This document shows, in pieces, positions 1-6,727 of a stretch of DNA of 12,476 nt. Location of the stretch: positions 1 to 12,476 of the forward strand of contig CAMTPD010000013.1 in the NCBI GenBank assembly GCA_947074265.1, written 5' to 3'. The first letter of the stretch is position 1. Each line of letters opens with the position of its first letter. Both the position numbers and the translations under genes were made by a program. The DNA comes from an uncultured Porphyromonadaceae bacterium. Its GTDB lineage: Bacteria; Bacteroidota; Bacteroidia; Bacteroidales; CAMTPD01. A model generated the notes under the pieces. It saw nothing but the letters and a program-made list of their open reading frames with translations, was not told the origin of the DNA and ran no database searches.

Positions 1-2766
1 CGACTTTGCCGAGCGAGTCCACTCTGCTACATTGCCCAGCATATCGTGCAAGCCCCAATTGTTGGGTTCGTACGATGCCACGTCTGCAACAATCATTGCC
101 CCGTCATTCTCGGTAGGAACTTTCGGAATGAAGTCCCAAAATGCACGCATCGGTTCGGTCGGTTTCATCGGCCGCGGATCTACCCCCTGTACTGCAAAGT
201 CGGTGAGCGAAGTATCGGCCAAGTTTTCGAAACGGGCAAACGATGCTCCTTTTTCGCCAAACCAGAAGTCGGTATCGTTACCGCCGCGAGCAGCCCACTC
301 CCATTGTGTTTCGGTAGGCAGTGCAACCGTTGCGTTCAGATTCTTGGAGAGAGCTTGGCAGAAAGCGTTTGCCTCGTCCCAACTTACACGTACTACGGGT
401 TGTGTTTTACCGTTGATCCAATAGCCCGGTGTCGTATGATCTTTCCAGAACTGCCCGATGATGCGACTATCGTGTTGCGGGAAGATCGCCCGATACTGCT
501 CGTTGGTAATTTCCGTCTTACTCATCCAGAAACCTTTTTCTACCGTTGCTTTTCGCTGTGGCGACGAAGCAACCTCATCCGATGCCCCCATCACAAATTT
601 ACCAGCCGGCACCCAAACCAAATCAACTGCGATACCCGGAGCCACTTCGATCGTTTTCGTTTGCTGCCCTTTCTGCAAGGTCGCCATTTGCTCCTCGCTT
701 ACAGGGAAACCTTTTACCTTCGGAGTCTTGCCGTTTTTCGACGAGGAAGTTTCGCGCTCCAAGCCTGCAGGCTGTTGCGTCTTCATATAACCGGCATACG
801 CTTCCAGCTCTTTGCGCCAATCTACATCGACGTTGCTGTATTTACGGCCCAGTTCGCGGCGACGTTCATACTGGTCGTTGTTTTTAAACTGACTCATTTG
901 CATAAACGCACCAAAGTACGGAGCGTTCAAATCGATCCACTGATAAAGTGTTTGCCAATCGGTATCGGCCAACTTCACCCCGTGGTGTCCGGCTTTCAAA
1001 ATGCGAATGAGTTCGCTGTTATCTACGTGGTATTCTCCCGGCTTCAACACATACATGTCGGCCTCTGGACCTTGACGATACACATACGGATGCAGGTTGA
1101 GATAACTCTGCTCATACACGCGATGAATCTTGGTATAGTTGCCCCGTTTGTAATCGACTTCGTTTCCTTTGCGCAAGTCCATCGCTTGGTTTGTGCCGTC
1201 GTGACACGAAACACATGCTCGGTCTAGTATCGGTTGCACTTCGAGGTTGAACGTAAACGGACGCACGCCTCCTGTAGGAGCAGTGAGCGGTTGCGCTTCT
1301 TTCAATGCAGCCATCGTGCGTTTCGGTATCGGTATTTGGTTTTGATCTTCATGACAACCCACACACGAGACAATCTCGCCCGGCATGCCCGCTATCCAGC
1401 TTCGCATCCATTGCAAAGCAGCTCCGGCAGAGTCGAGCGGTTGAATGGATACGGGCGTATTGGCAGGAATCTTAAACATCACCGAGCCATCTGCCTCAAC
1501 AGGTACCGTACCCAAGATGCGTTTGATGTCCCATCCACTTTGAATCCCCTGCGCGTCGTGGTCGGAAGGCGACTGCACATACGCATATTCGTAAGCAAAA
1601 ATGCGCACCGACTTAATGGCACCACGCGGAATACCCCGGCTACCTTCGCCCTCGTAGATATCCTGAATAAATACGGTAGCTTCTTTATCGTCGGGTTTGA
1701 TCTTATCGGGAATAACCGGTGGCGTAGCAGACTTTTGCAACGGAATAGGCGCGATCAGTCCTTCTCCCTCGTATTCGGCAATGCAGGTCATGTTATCGAA
1801 TACATCGACCAGATAAATTCCCCACAGGGCATCGGCATAGGGTTTTGCCGCAACCAGAAAATAGTTTTCGTTGAGCGGAAAAGGCTTGATAAACTGAGGC
1901 CACACACCATTTACGAGTTCGTCTTTAATTTCGGGCACGATCTTGCGATCGCGAAACGGAATCTCTTGCAACATCCCCTGCTCTTCCTTGCGCGATTTGG
2001 ACGGATCAAAGACGATCATGCGCCCCGAGCGGGCTACGCCGTGATGCCCCGAAATGATACCGACAAACTTAGAGCCGAACTTTGAGATGGGCTGAACGTC
2101 GAAAATACTATTCGGAAAGTACGAACCGCTACCGTACAAAGCTTTGTTTTCGGTACCGTCGGGGTTCATGTGCATCACAATGCGCGAGAAATAGTGGGTA
2201 AGGTCGGTATATTCCCAGCGCGTATACATTATGCGACCATTGGGCAGAAGCACCGGATTCCAGTTACCGTCTTGGTCAAACGTAAGCCTTCTCAGCCCTT
2301 TCGACTGCGGATCGTAAGAGATCAAGTTGGCCACCATATCGCTTCCGTGCACACACGGCACGCCATTGTATCCGATGTTGGTGGTAGCAATCAGTTTTCC
2401 GTCGGGCAAATAGTTTGCATCGCAAAACTCAAGATCTGCCTCTTCGCTGTCGATTGCTTTTTTATGTGTATTCGTATTGAGGTTGTATTCGTAAACATTC
2501 CATTTCCCCGTGGTATCGGTCGAAGAAAACAGCACGGCATCGGCATTCCAATTGAGGCGAATATCCGACAAAGGTGCGTCGTACCCGGGTTTGTAGATCG
2601 TATCTTTCTTCAACGTTCCATTCAGATCGGAAAGCACAACCAAGGCAGCATCGTATCCTTTTCGGCGCGACGAAAGCAGCGACGACCAGTTGTTGGGTGC
2701 CGTGCCCAAGGCCGGAGCCATTGCTTTGCGCGCTTTCTCGCCCAAGCGATAATTCGCAACTAAGAT
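1..2766 (-). CDS. Main body of a PD40 / HZS-alpha-like / cytochrome c / SUMF1 fusion protein, cut off from its N-terminus by an in-frame stop; partial at left edge
   Basis: The frame is open for 922 codons from just after the TAA at 2767-2769 to the window edge; I checked every codon. The first downstream ATG is at 2719-2721. Numbering codons from the ATG at 3117, codons about 130-430 read like a beta-propeller (PD40/TolB-like blocks such as PDGKLIATTN). Codons about 500-600 resemble the hydrazine synthase alpha middle region (PVEADGSVMFKIPANTP). Two heme c motifs follow: CVGCH at codon 585 (1351-1365) and CVSCH at codon 635 (1201-1215). From about codon 830 the protein is SUMF1/FGE-like (VWVPAGKFVMG, TEITNEQY, LPTETQWEWAARGG, DMLGNVAEWTR). 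The C-terminal remainder of that domain lies outside the window. Location is probably periplasmic or outer membrane. Function is unknown; an oxidoreductase or heme-bearing surface protein is inference. Confidence 0.8.
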   Translation of the reverse strand, partial: MLVANYRLGEKARKAMAPALGTAPNNWSSLLSSRRKGYDAALVVLSDLNGTLKKDTIYKPGYDAPLSDIRLNWNADAVLFSSTDTTGKWNVYEYNLNTNTHKKAIDSEEADLEFCDANYLPDGKLIATTNIGYNGVPCVHGSDMVANLISYDPQSKGLRRLTFDQDGNWNPVLLPNGRIMYTRWEYTDLTHYFSRIVMHMNPDGTENKALYGSGSYFPNSIFDVQPISKFGSKFVGIISGHHGVARSGRMIVFDPSKSRKEEQGMLQEIPFRDRKIVPEIKDELVNGVWPQFIKPFPLNENYFLVAAKPYADALWGIYLVDVFDNMTCIAEYEGEGLIAPIPLQKSATPPVIPDKIKPDDKEATVFIQDIYEGEGSRGIPRGAIKSVRIFAYEYAYVQSPSDHDAQGIQSGWDIKRILGTVPVEADGSVMFKIPANTPVSIQPLDSAGAALQWMRSWIAGMPGEIVSCVGCHEDQNQIPIPKRTMAALKEAQPLTAPTGGVRPFTFNLEVQPILDRACVSCHDGTNQAMDLRKGNEVDYKRGNYTKIHRVYEQSYLNLHPYVYRQGPEADMYVLKPGEYHVDNSELIRILKAGHHGVKLADTDWQTLYQWIDLNAPYFGAFMQMSQFKNNDQYERRRELGRKYSNVDVDWRKELEAYAGYMKTQQPAGLERETSSSKNGKTPKVKGFPVSEEQMATLQKGQQTKTIEVAPGIAVDLVWVPAGKFVMGASDEVASSPQRKATVEKGFWMSKTEITNEQYRAIFPQHDSRIIGQFWKDHTTPGYWINGKTQPVVRVSWDEANAFCQALSKNLNATVALPTETQWEWAARGGNDTDFWFGEKGASFARFENLADTSLTDFAVQGVDPRPMKPTEPMRAFWDFIPKVPTENDGAMIVADVASYEPNNWGLHDMLGNVAEWTRSAKS

Positions 2767-3117
2767 TTAATCAAAGTCGAGCGAAGGATTCGACAAAGCA
2801 ATTTGCTTCTCGAGGGCTTCCAACTCTGCCACTTGTTTTACGAAAGCGACCGAATCGGTCAGTGGGGCTATCTGCCGGGCAATTGATTGCCATTGATTGT
2901 TGAGTTGCTGCAATTGCTTTTGTTGTAAAGCAACATCCTCACCCCCCTTTGCCCGATGTGTAAGTGATAGTGCGATCGATTCGGGTTTGATTCGATCGAA
3001 AACATGCCCGGCCCTTTTTACCTGTGCCGAAAGAGGCACCTCACTTTGCGCAAATCCGGTTAATGGAATGGAAGAGAGCGTAAGCAGTGCCAACAAAGAA
3101 TGCTTGTAGTGTTTCAT
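2767..3117 (-). CDS. N-terminal fragment (116 aa, signal peptide) of the same fusion protein, ended by an in-frame TAA
   Basis: The fragment begins MKHYKHSLLALLTLSS and has a clear Sec signal peptide with likely cleavage after GFAQ. The rest is mostly helical and Gln/Leu-rich, ending in ALEKQIALSNPSLDFD. The next codon is TAA, after which the same frame continues ILVANYRLGEK without a gap. In relatives as I remember them, this point reads like LDFD(K/E)(I/L)L, so the TAA probably replaces a Lys or Glu codon by one base change. TAA is used as a normal stop elsewhere in this window (3305-3307, 6689-6691, end of thyA), so reassignment is unlikely. The fragment alone would be an exported 116-residue peptide of no known function. 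It could be the front of a pseudogene, a true recent nonsense mutation, or a base-call error. Confidence 0.75.
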   Translation of the reverse strand: MKHYKHSLLALLTLSSIPLTGFAQSEVPLSAQVKRAGHVFDRIKPESIALSLTHRAKGGEDVALQQKQLQQLNNQWQSIARQIAPLTDSVAFVKQVAELEALEKQIALSNPSLDFD

Positions 3118-3150
3118 GGTATATACCTATTATTCGGTTCTTTATACCGA

Positions 3151-3158
3151 CAAAGGTA
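3151..3158 (-). promoter_or_regulatory. Bacteroidetes -7 promoter element for the fusion gene
   Basis: On the minus strand this reads TACCTTTG, a perfect match to the Bacteroidetes -7 consensus TAnnTTTG, 33 bases upstream of the ATG at 3117. No convincing -33 TTG was seen. The element sits inside the inverted repeat TATACC-N6-GGTATA (3143-3160), which could be an operator. Confidence 0.6.
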
Positions 3159-3304
3159 TAGCTTCAACAAAAGAAACTCATCCACTATTTACCCAACCTA
3201 TGATACTATATTACCATCTTTTAGTTAAGCAAACAGCGAATGAGTCTTCGGTTAATCTAATCACCCAAATAAAAACACATTACTATTCAACTGTAACGAG
3301 AAGT

Positions 3305-4354
3305 TTATTCAATCATAAATACAAAAGGCTTGCTATCTGCCATCTTAGCCGAAGCATTTCCGGCATAAATTTGGCCATCAGATAGTGCGAGTTTCTTCAC
3401 CGGAGCATTTTCGGCAAAGTTGAGATCAGCCAGATTGATCCAAAATATATTGGGAGACAAGGTTGATTCAAAGTAATACACCTTATTTGTTTGATCCGAA
3501 ACAGTGCGCCAAATTGTTGAAGCAATGTTGGGCTGATTAGGTGTACTAATTCCCAACGGTACCGAAACATTACGCATTACACTGAACACACCGGCAACAC
3601 CTTCGTGAAAATTGCCTGTTTTCGGAATGGCTCCTATATAAAATGACGCACGTACAAAACGGTCAGACGCGCGATTGGTGCCCGGAAGCATGACCAATCC
3701 TCCTATTTGTTGCCAATAATCATTGAGCGTAATTTGCTTATCGTATCGTGGAGAGTTTGTCATTACCACAAACTCCGGTCCCGAATGTATTACAATCTTT
3801 CCGTCGAAATATTCAAAAATGGCACTGTTGCCACTAGGATCGGATATGGACAAGTGCAATTGCGCACCCGAACCATTGGGAAGTGTTGGTGCTACGATCT
3901 GAAACAAATCTTGACTCAATGCTTGTACGGCTTCATCGACCGTTGCAAAATTGTCTAATACATACTGTGCCCACAAAGAAATATTCATTTCCGGACGGTT
4001 ATCACCGGGGCGTTGATAACTCGACTCGGCCAAATAAAGCGCATTCGCCACTAGTCCTTTTTCGTTCATGCCGTCGGCTGTTCCGATTTCATAGCCCGAA
4101 GAAACAATACTTCCGTACTTGGCTTTCCACACCATTGCATTGTTTCCAACAGCGCCACGCCTTTCTATTCCTCTCGGCAACAGGTACAGGTTGGTTTTCA
4201 TATCTTCCATCCAGTCCATCGTGCGGCCTGTAATCACCAATCCGTTTTCCCCTTTATACAAAGCCCTTGTGCAGGCTTCTACCGGCTCGCTTAGTGCTGC
4301 CGAAATCATCAAACCGCACAAACTAAGTCCTAAAACCTTTACAAACTGTTTCAT
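3305..4354 (-). CDS. Choloylglycine hydrolase / penicillin V acylase family amidase (Ntn hydrolase), exported
   Basis: This is a 349-residue linear-amide C-N hydrolase of the bile salt hydrolase/penicillin V acylase family, which cleaves conjugated bile salts or related N-acyl amides. The signal peptide ends ...SEPVEA, and the next residue is Cys28 (CTRALY), the expected N-terminal nucleophile, so removing the signal peptide would expose it. Other family positions are visible: Arg44 and Asp47 (GRTMDW), Asn200 (VVMTNSPRYD) and Arg232 (SDRFVRA). They correspond to C2, R18, D21, N175 and R228 of the classic enzymes. At the position matching Asn82 of bile salt hydrolases I align a Tyr (Y107, in ANALYL), as in penicillin V acylases, so the substrate is uncertain. 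Mature length is typical. The next gene in the same direction starts 187 bases downstream with its own promoter. No clear -7 element was found upstream of this gene. Confidence 0.9.
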   Translation of the reverse strand: MKQFVKVLGLSLCGLMISAALSEPVEACTRALYKGENGLVITGRTMDWMEDMKTNLYLLPRGIERRGAVGNNAMVWKAKYGSIVSSGYEIGTADGMNEKGLVANALYLAESSYQRPGDNRPEMNISLWAQYVLDNFATVDEAVQALSQDLFQIVAPTLPNGSGAQLHLSISDPSGNSAIFEYFDGKIVIHSGPEFVVMTNSPRYDKQITLNDYWQQIGGLVMLPGTNRASDRFVRASFYIGAIPKTGNFHEGVAGVFSVMRNVSVPLGISTPNQPNIASTIWRTVSDQTNKVYYFESTLSPNIFWINLADLNFAENAPVKKLALSDGQIYAGNASAKMADSKPFVFMIE

Positions 4355-4896
4355 ACACCTTGTGCTTTAATTTATACATTGACTTGAATTTATCTGTATT
4401 AAAACGTAAGCTTGCAATTAATAGTTGATATGAAAATGTTAAGTGTGAGCCGAATTAACGAAGTTTGCATTCCATTAAGCAACCTGAAGTACAAGACATT
4501 AGATCCGGGACACACCTTATTGTATGTTTTGATACAAAGACCAAAAGTTCCTCTTTGTACGGTCTCAAAAGCCAATTTTGCCGAAAGAGGCCTGTATTTA
4601 TCTGGTTCACGTTGTTTTGTGATCATTTTTTTACTTACATATTGACGCGAAAAGCGCGAGGGTTGATAACCGATTTGCTCGGTCGTTATGGAGAAGATTT
4701 TTACCAACCTGCAAAATGATTGCGATCGGCTTTGGGTAGCTTCTATTTGTAACGGCCCAACTCTCGCAGAATGGTTTCTGCCGATAGTCTGCCGCATGAC
4801 GACACAGTCGTTGCAGCCTCGTCGCAATAATGACGCACAAACTCCCCAGATAGGCAAAACGTTTTCAATGAAGACTGTTTTGCGTTATAGTGAAGA
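4355..4896. other. Long intergenic stretch without a convincing gene
   Basis: This is about 540 bases between the divergently read blocks. The longest open frame is 152 codons on the minus strand (4399-4857). It begins MPIWGVCASLLRRGCNDC, is rich in Cys, Arg and Ser, and shows no domain I recognise. I have a weak recollection of similar short translated stretches in Porphyromonas genomes, which would fit a dispersed repeat, but I cannot confirm it. Small inverted repeats exist (gcaaaac at 4854-4860 with gttttgc at 4877-4883) but no terminal inverted repeats bounding the block. The promoter of the leftward hydrolase gene must lie at its left end. Confidence 0.5.
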
Positions 4897-4916
4897 GTGC
4901 ACACAGTCTTCACTAT
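4887..4916. repeat. Perfect 10-bp inverted repeat at the left edge of the 22-bp array
   Basis: The arm atagtgaaga (4887-4896) is the exact reverse complement of tcttcactat (4907-4916), with a 10-base loop gtgcacacag. There is no T-run on either side, so it does not look like an ordinary intrinsic terminator. Confidence 0.6.
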
Positions 4917-5182
4917 GAATGAAAATACTCTTCGCGGTGAGTGTAAAAAGTATTCACGGTGACTGAAAATACTCTCCCCGAAAACCTAATAACCTTCTCA
5001 AAAGAACCAAATAAGGTTTTTTCGGGAAGGTTATTTGCTTTTTTTGAGAACCAAACGAGCTTTTTGCACAAACCAAGCATCGTTTTCGAGCCCAATTTGT
5101 CGTATTCATGCTTTCACGCTGCTTTATTTCGAGCCTGATGCCTTTTGATTGCGACTGAAATCCCATTTTCCGAACCTGAAAA
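4897..5182. repeat. Degenerate tandem array with an exact 22-bp period (about 9 clear units, fading to 13)
   Basis: Cutting the sequence every 22 bases from 4897 gives units that line up without gaps. Units starting at 4897, 4919, 4941 and 4963 share a tgaaaatactcttc-like core: 4919 against 4941 and 4919 against 4963 each match at 16 of 22 positions, and 4897 against 4919 at 14. Units at 4985, 5007, 5029, 5051 and 5073 drift to a form starting ccaaa with a central tttttt and usually ending aa: 5007 against 5051 match at 15 of 22. From 5095 onwards similarity is weak, though the period can still be followed to about 5182. Twenty-two bases is close to two helical turns. There are no conserved spacers and no reading frame of note. 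Function is unknown; a protein-binding array, structured RNA or recombination substrate are all possible. Confidence 0.7.
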
Positions 5183-5273
5183 ATCGATCACTTTTTGCAA
5201 TCTAGCGCGTAAAACACAGACAAAAGCCCTATTTTAGCCTCGCAAAAAACAGTTGCAATACTCTCAAAAACAA

Positions 5274-5295
5274 GGCTTATTGTAAATTATAAGCC
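5274..5295 (+). promoter_or_regulatory. 7-bp hairpin just upstream of the lipoprotein start codon
   Basis: The arms ggcttat (5274-5280) and ataagcc (5289-5295) are exact reverse complements around an 8-base loop, ending 10 bases before the ATG at 5306. It occupies the place where a ribosome would bind, so it could damp translation. That role is inference. A TATTTTAG sequence at 5230-5237 is a one-mismatch candidate -7 element for this transcript. Confidence 0.4.
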
Positions 5296-5305
5296 ATACG
5301 ACACC

Positions 5306-6691
5306 ATGAAAAGACCCTATACTCGAAAGGTTTTCACAATATCCGTTCTTTGTCTGATCGGCTTCCTGACAATAGGTTGCAGGGCAACGCATTTGTCGGA
5401 TGCGGCGAGGAGTTATGCCCACGAATACTGGCACGAGGCCTATGCTTCGTATCGAAAAGTATATGCGAAAACCGACCGAAAGGACAAAGCTAAGCGGGAA
5501 CAGATTCGCGCACGAATGGAAAGTTGCCGTGCCCGCCTCAACGCTACGCAAAAACCAAATCAGCTGGCCGAATCGGCATCAACGAGTTATCGTGTCGCGG
5601 TTGTAAAAGGAACGGAGTCGCCACGCAACGAATGGGCTCCGGTGATCTTTAACGACCATCAATTGCTCTTTGCCAGCGATCGCAAACTGACCTTCGGAAC
5701 AGGTAAAAGCAAGCAAACGGGACAGAAGTTTGCCGATCTTTTTTCTGCCATCATCGCTATACCCGACAGCGTTGCCAAGCCCGTGCACCTCCCCAACACC
5801 ATCAACAGTGATGCCGGTGAAGAGCATTGCGCCGTGCATCCCAAAGGAACATTCATGGTGGTTACAAGACGAAGCGAACGCAAAGGGGTGCATTACGAAT
5901 TGCTACTCACCGAAAAAAGAAACAATACGTGGAGTATTCCGCAATCGATCCCGCTATCCGACGTAGCAAACCCCAAGCATGCATGCTTTTCGCCCTGTGG
6001 GAAATGGCTTTACTTTGCCGCACAATCGAGAGCAGACAACGATGAATCGGTCCGCGGAATGGGTGGATCCGATCTCTACCGCATTGCATTTCCAATTGTG
6101 CACAATAGCATTCCCGAAAACTTAGGCAACCTCATCAATACCCCTTTCGACGAAGAGTATCCGTCGTTTCGAAACGATACTACGCTTTGCTTTACGTCTG
6201 ACGGACATGCCGGCTTTGGCGGTAAAGACATCTTTCAATGTATCCTTCGCGAGCAACTACCGGTACGGATCGAACACCTTCCCGCTCCGGTAAATTCTAC
6301 GGCAGATGATTATGCAATTGCCTTTTTCTCGAATGGCAAGAAAGGGTATTTCACTTCTTCGCGTGAGCACCCGAAAGGGTATTCAAGCCTCTTTGCCGTT
6401 GAGCAGTTACCGTCTTTGCATCGACTGCAAGGCTCGGTCGCGTTTATCTCGGGCGAAACTCCGTCTGTTTATCGGCTCAAGCTGGTTTCCCGATCGGGCG
6501 AAATCGTAGAACGGCTACTGCATGACGCCACATTTTCGGTACCGCTCAAACCCAACGAACAGTATCTTGTTGCAGTGTATGCCGCAGGTTATCGGTCAGA
6601 CTTTATGGAGTTTTCAACATCCTCTAAGCATACCGACACGTATATCTTTAACGGAAAGTTGCATTTTTCGGTGCCGCAAGTGAATGAATAA
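5306..6691 (+). CDS. PD40 beta-propeller lipoprotein, PorE-like but without an OmpA domain
   Basis: The product has 461 residues. The N-terminus has a lipoprotein signal with lipobox LTIG-Cys25, so it is probably anchored in the outer membrane. Residues about 27-75 are helical and charged, like a TPR remnant. Residues about 105-375 hold five PD40/WD40-like blades with the usual phrases: LLFASDRK, GTFMVVTRRS, GKWLYFAAQS, TLCFTSDGHAGFGGKDIF and KKGYFTSSREHPKGYSSLF. Residues about 380-461 look like a small beta-sandwich (carboxypeptidase-regulatory-like) domain. This order recalls PorE, a type IX secretion component, but the OmpA-like peptidoglycan-binding domain that ends PorE is absent: the stop is followed closely by the next gene's promoter. 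A structural or secretion-associated role is plausible but unproven. Confidence 0.8.
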   Translation: MKRPYTRKVFTISVLCLIGFLTIGCRATHLSDAARSYAHEYWHEAYASYRKVYAKTDRKDKAKREQIRARMESCRARLNATQKPNQLAESASTSYRVAVVKGTESPRNEWAPVIFNDHQLLFASDRKLTFGTGKSKQTGQKFADLFSAIIAIPDSVAKPVHLPNTINSDAGEEHCAVHPKGTFMVVTRRSERKGVHYELLLTEKRNNTWSIPQSIPLSDVANPKHACFSPCGKWLYFAAQSRADNDESVRGMGGSDLYRIAFPIVHNSIPENLGNLINTPFDEEYPSFRNDTTLCFTSDGHAGFGGKDIFQCILREQLPVRIEHLPAPVNSTADDYAIAFFSNGKKGYFTSSREHPKGYSSLFAVEQLPSLHRLQGSVAFISGETPSVYRLKLVSRSGEIVERLLHDATFSVPLKPNEQYLVAVYAAGYRSDFMEFSTSSKHTDTYIFNGKLHFSVPQVNE

Positions 6692-6696
6692 AACCC

Positions 6697-6704
6697 TACC
6701 TTTG
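6697..6704 (+). promoter_or_regulatory. Bacteroidetes -7 promoter element for the radical SAM gene
   Basis: TACCTTTG matches TAnnTTTG perfectly and lies 24-31 bases before the ATG at 6728, right after the stop of the preceding lipoprotein gene. The -33 element is not clear. It suggests the radical SAM gene is transcribed separately, or at least has its own start. Confidence 0.6.
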
Positions 6705-6727
6705 TTATATCTATTAATGCTAGTGGA

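Noticed and set aside
46..2763. Long plus-strand open frames (46-1227, 1234-2085, 2170-2763)
   Set aside because: They are antisense to the minus-strand fusion gene, whose codons give clear heme-binding and SUMF1-like motifs; the plus-strand translations show no recognisable domains and are rich in Arg, His and Cys.
2764..2772. A frameshift as the cause of the break in the fusion gene
   Set aside because: The frame is identical before and after the TAA, so a substitution is enough; no indel is needed.
4897..5182. Reading the 22-bp array as a CRISPR
   Set aside because: The period is far too short, units are adjacent without spacers, sequence drifts steadily, and no cas genes are nearby.
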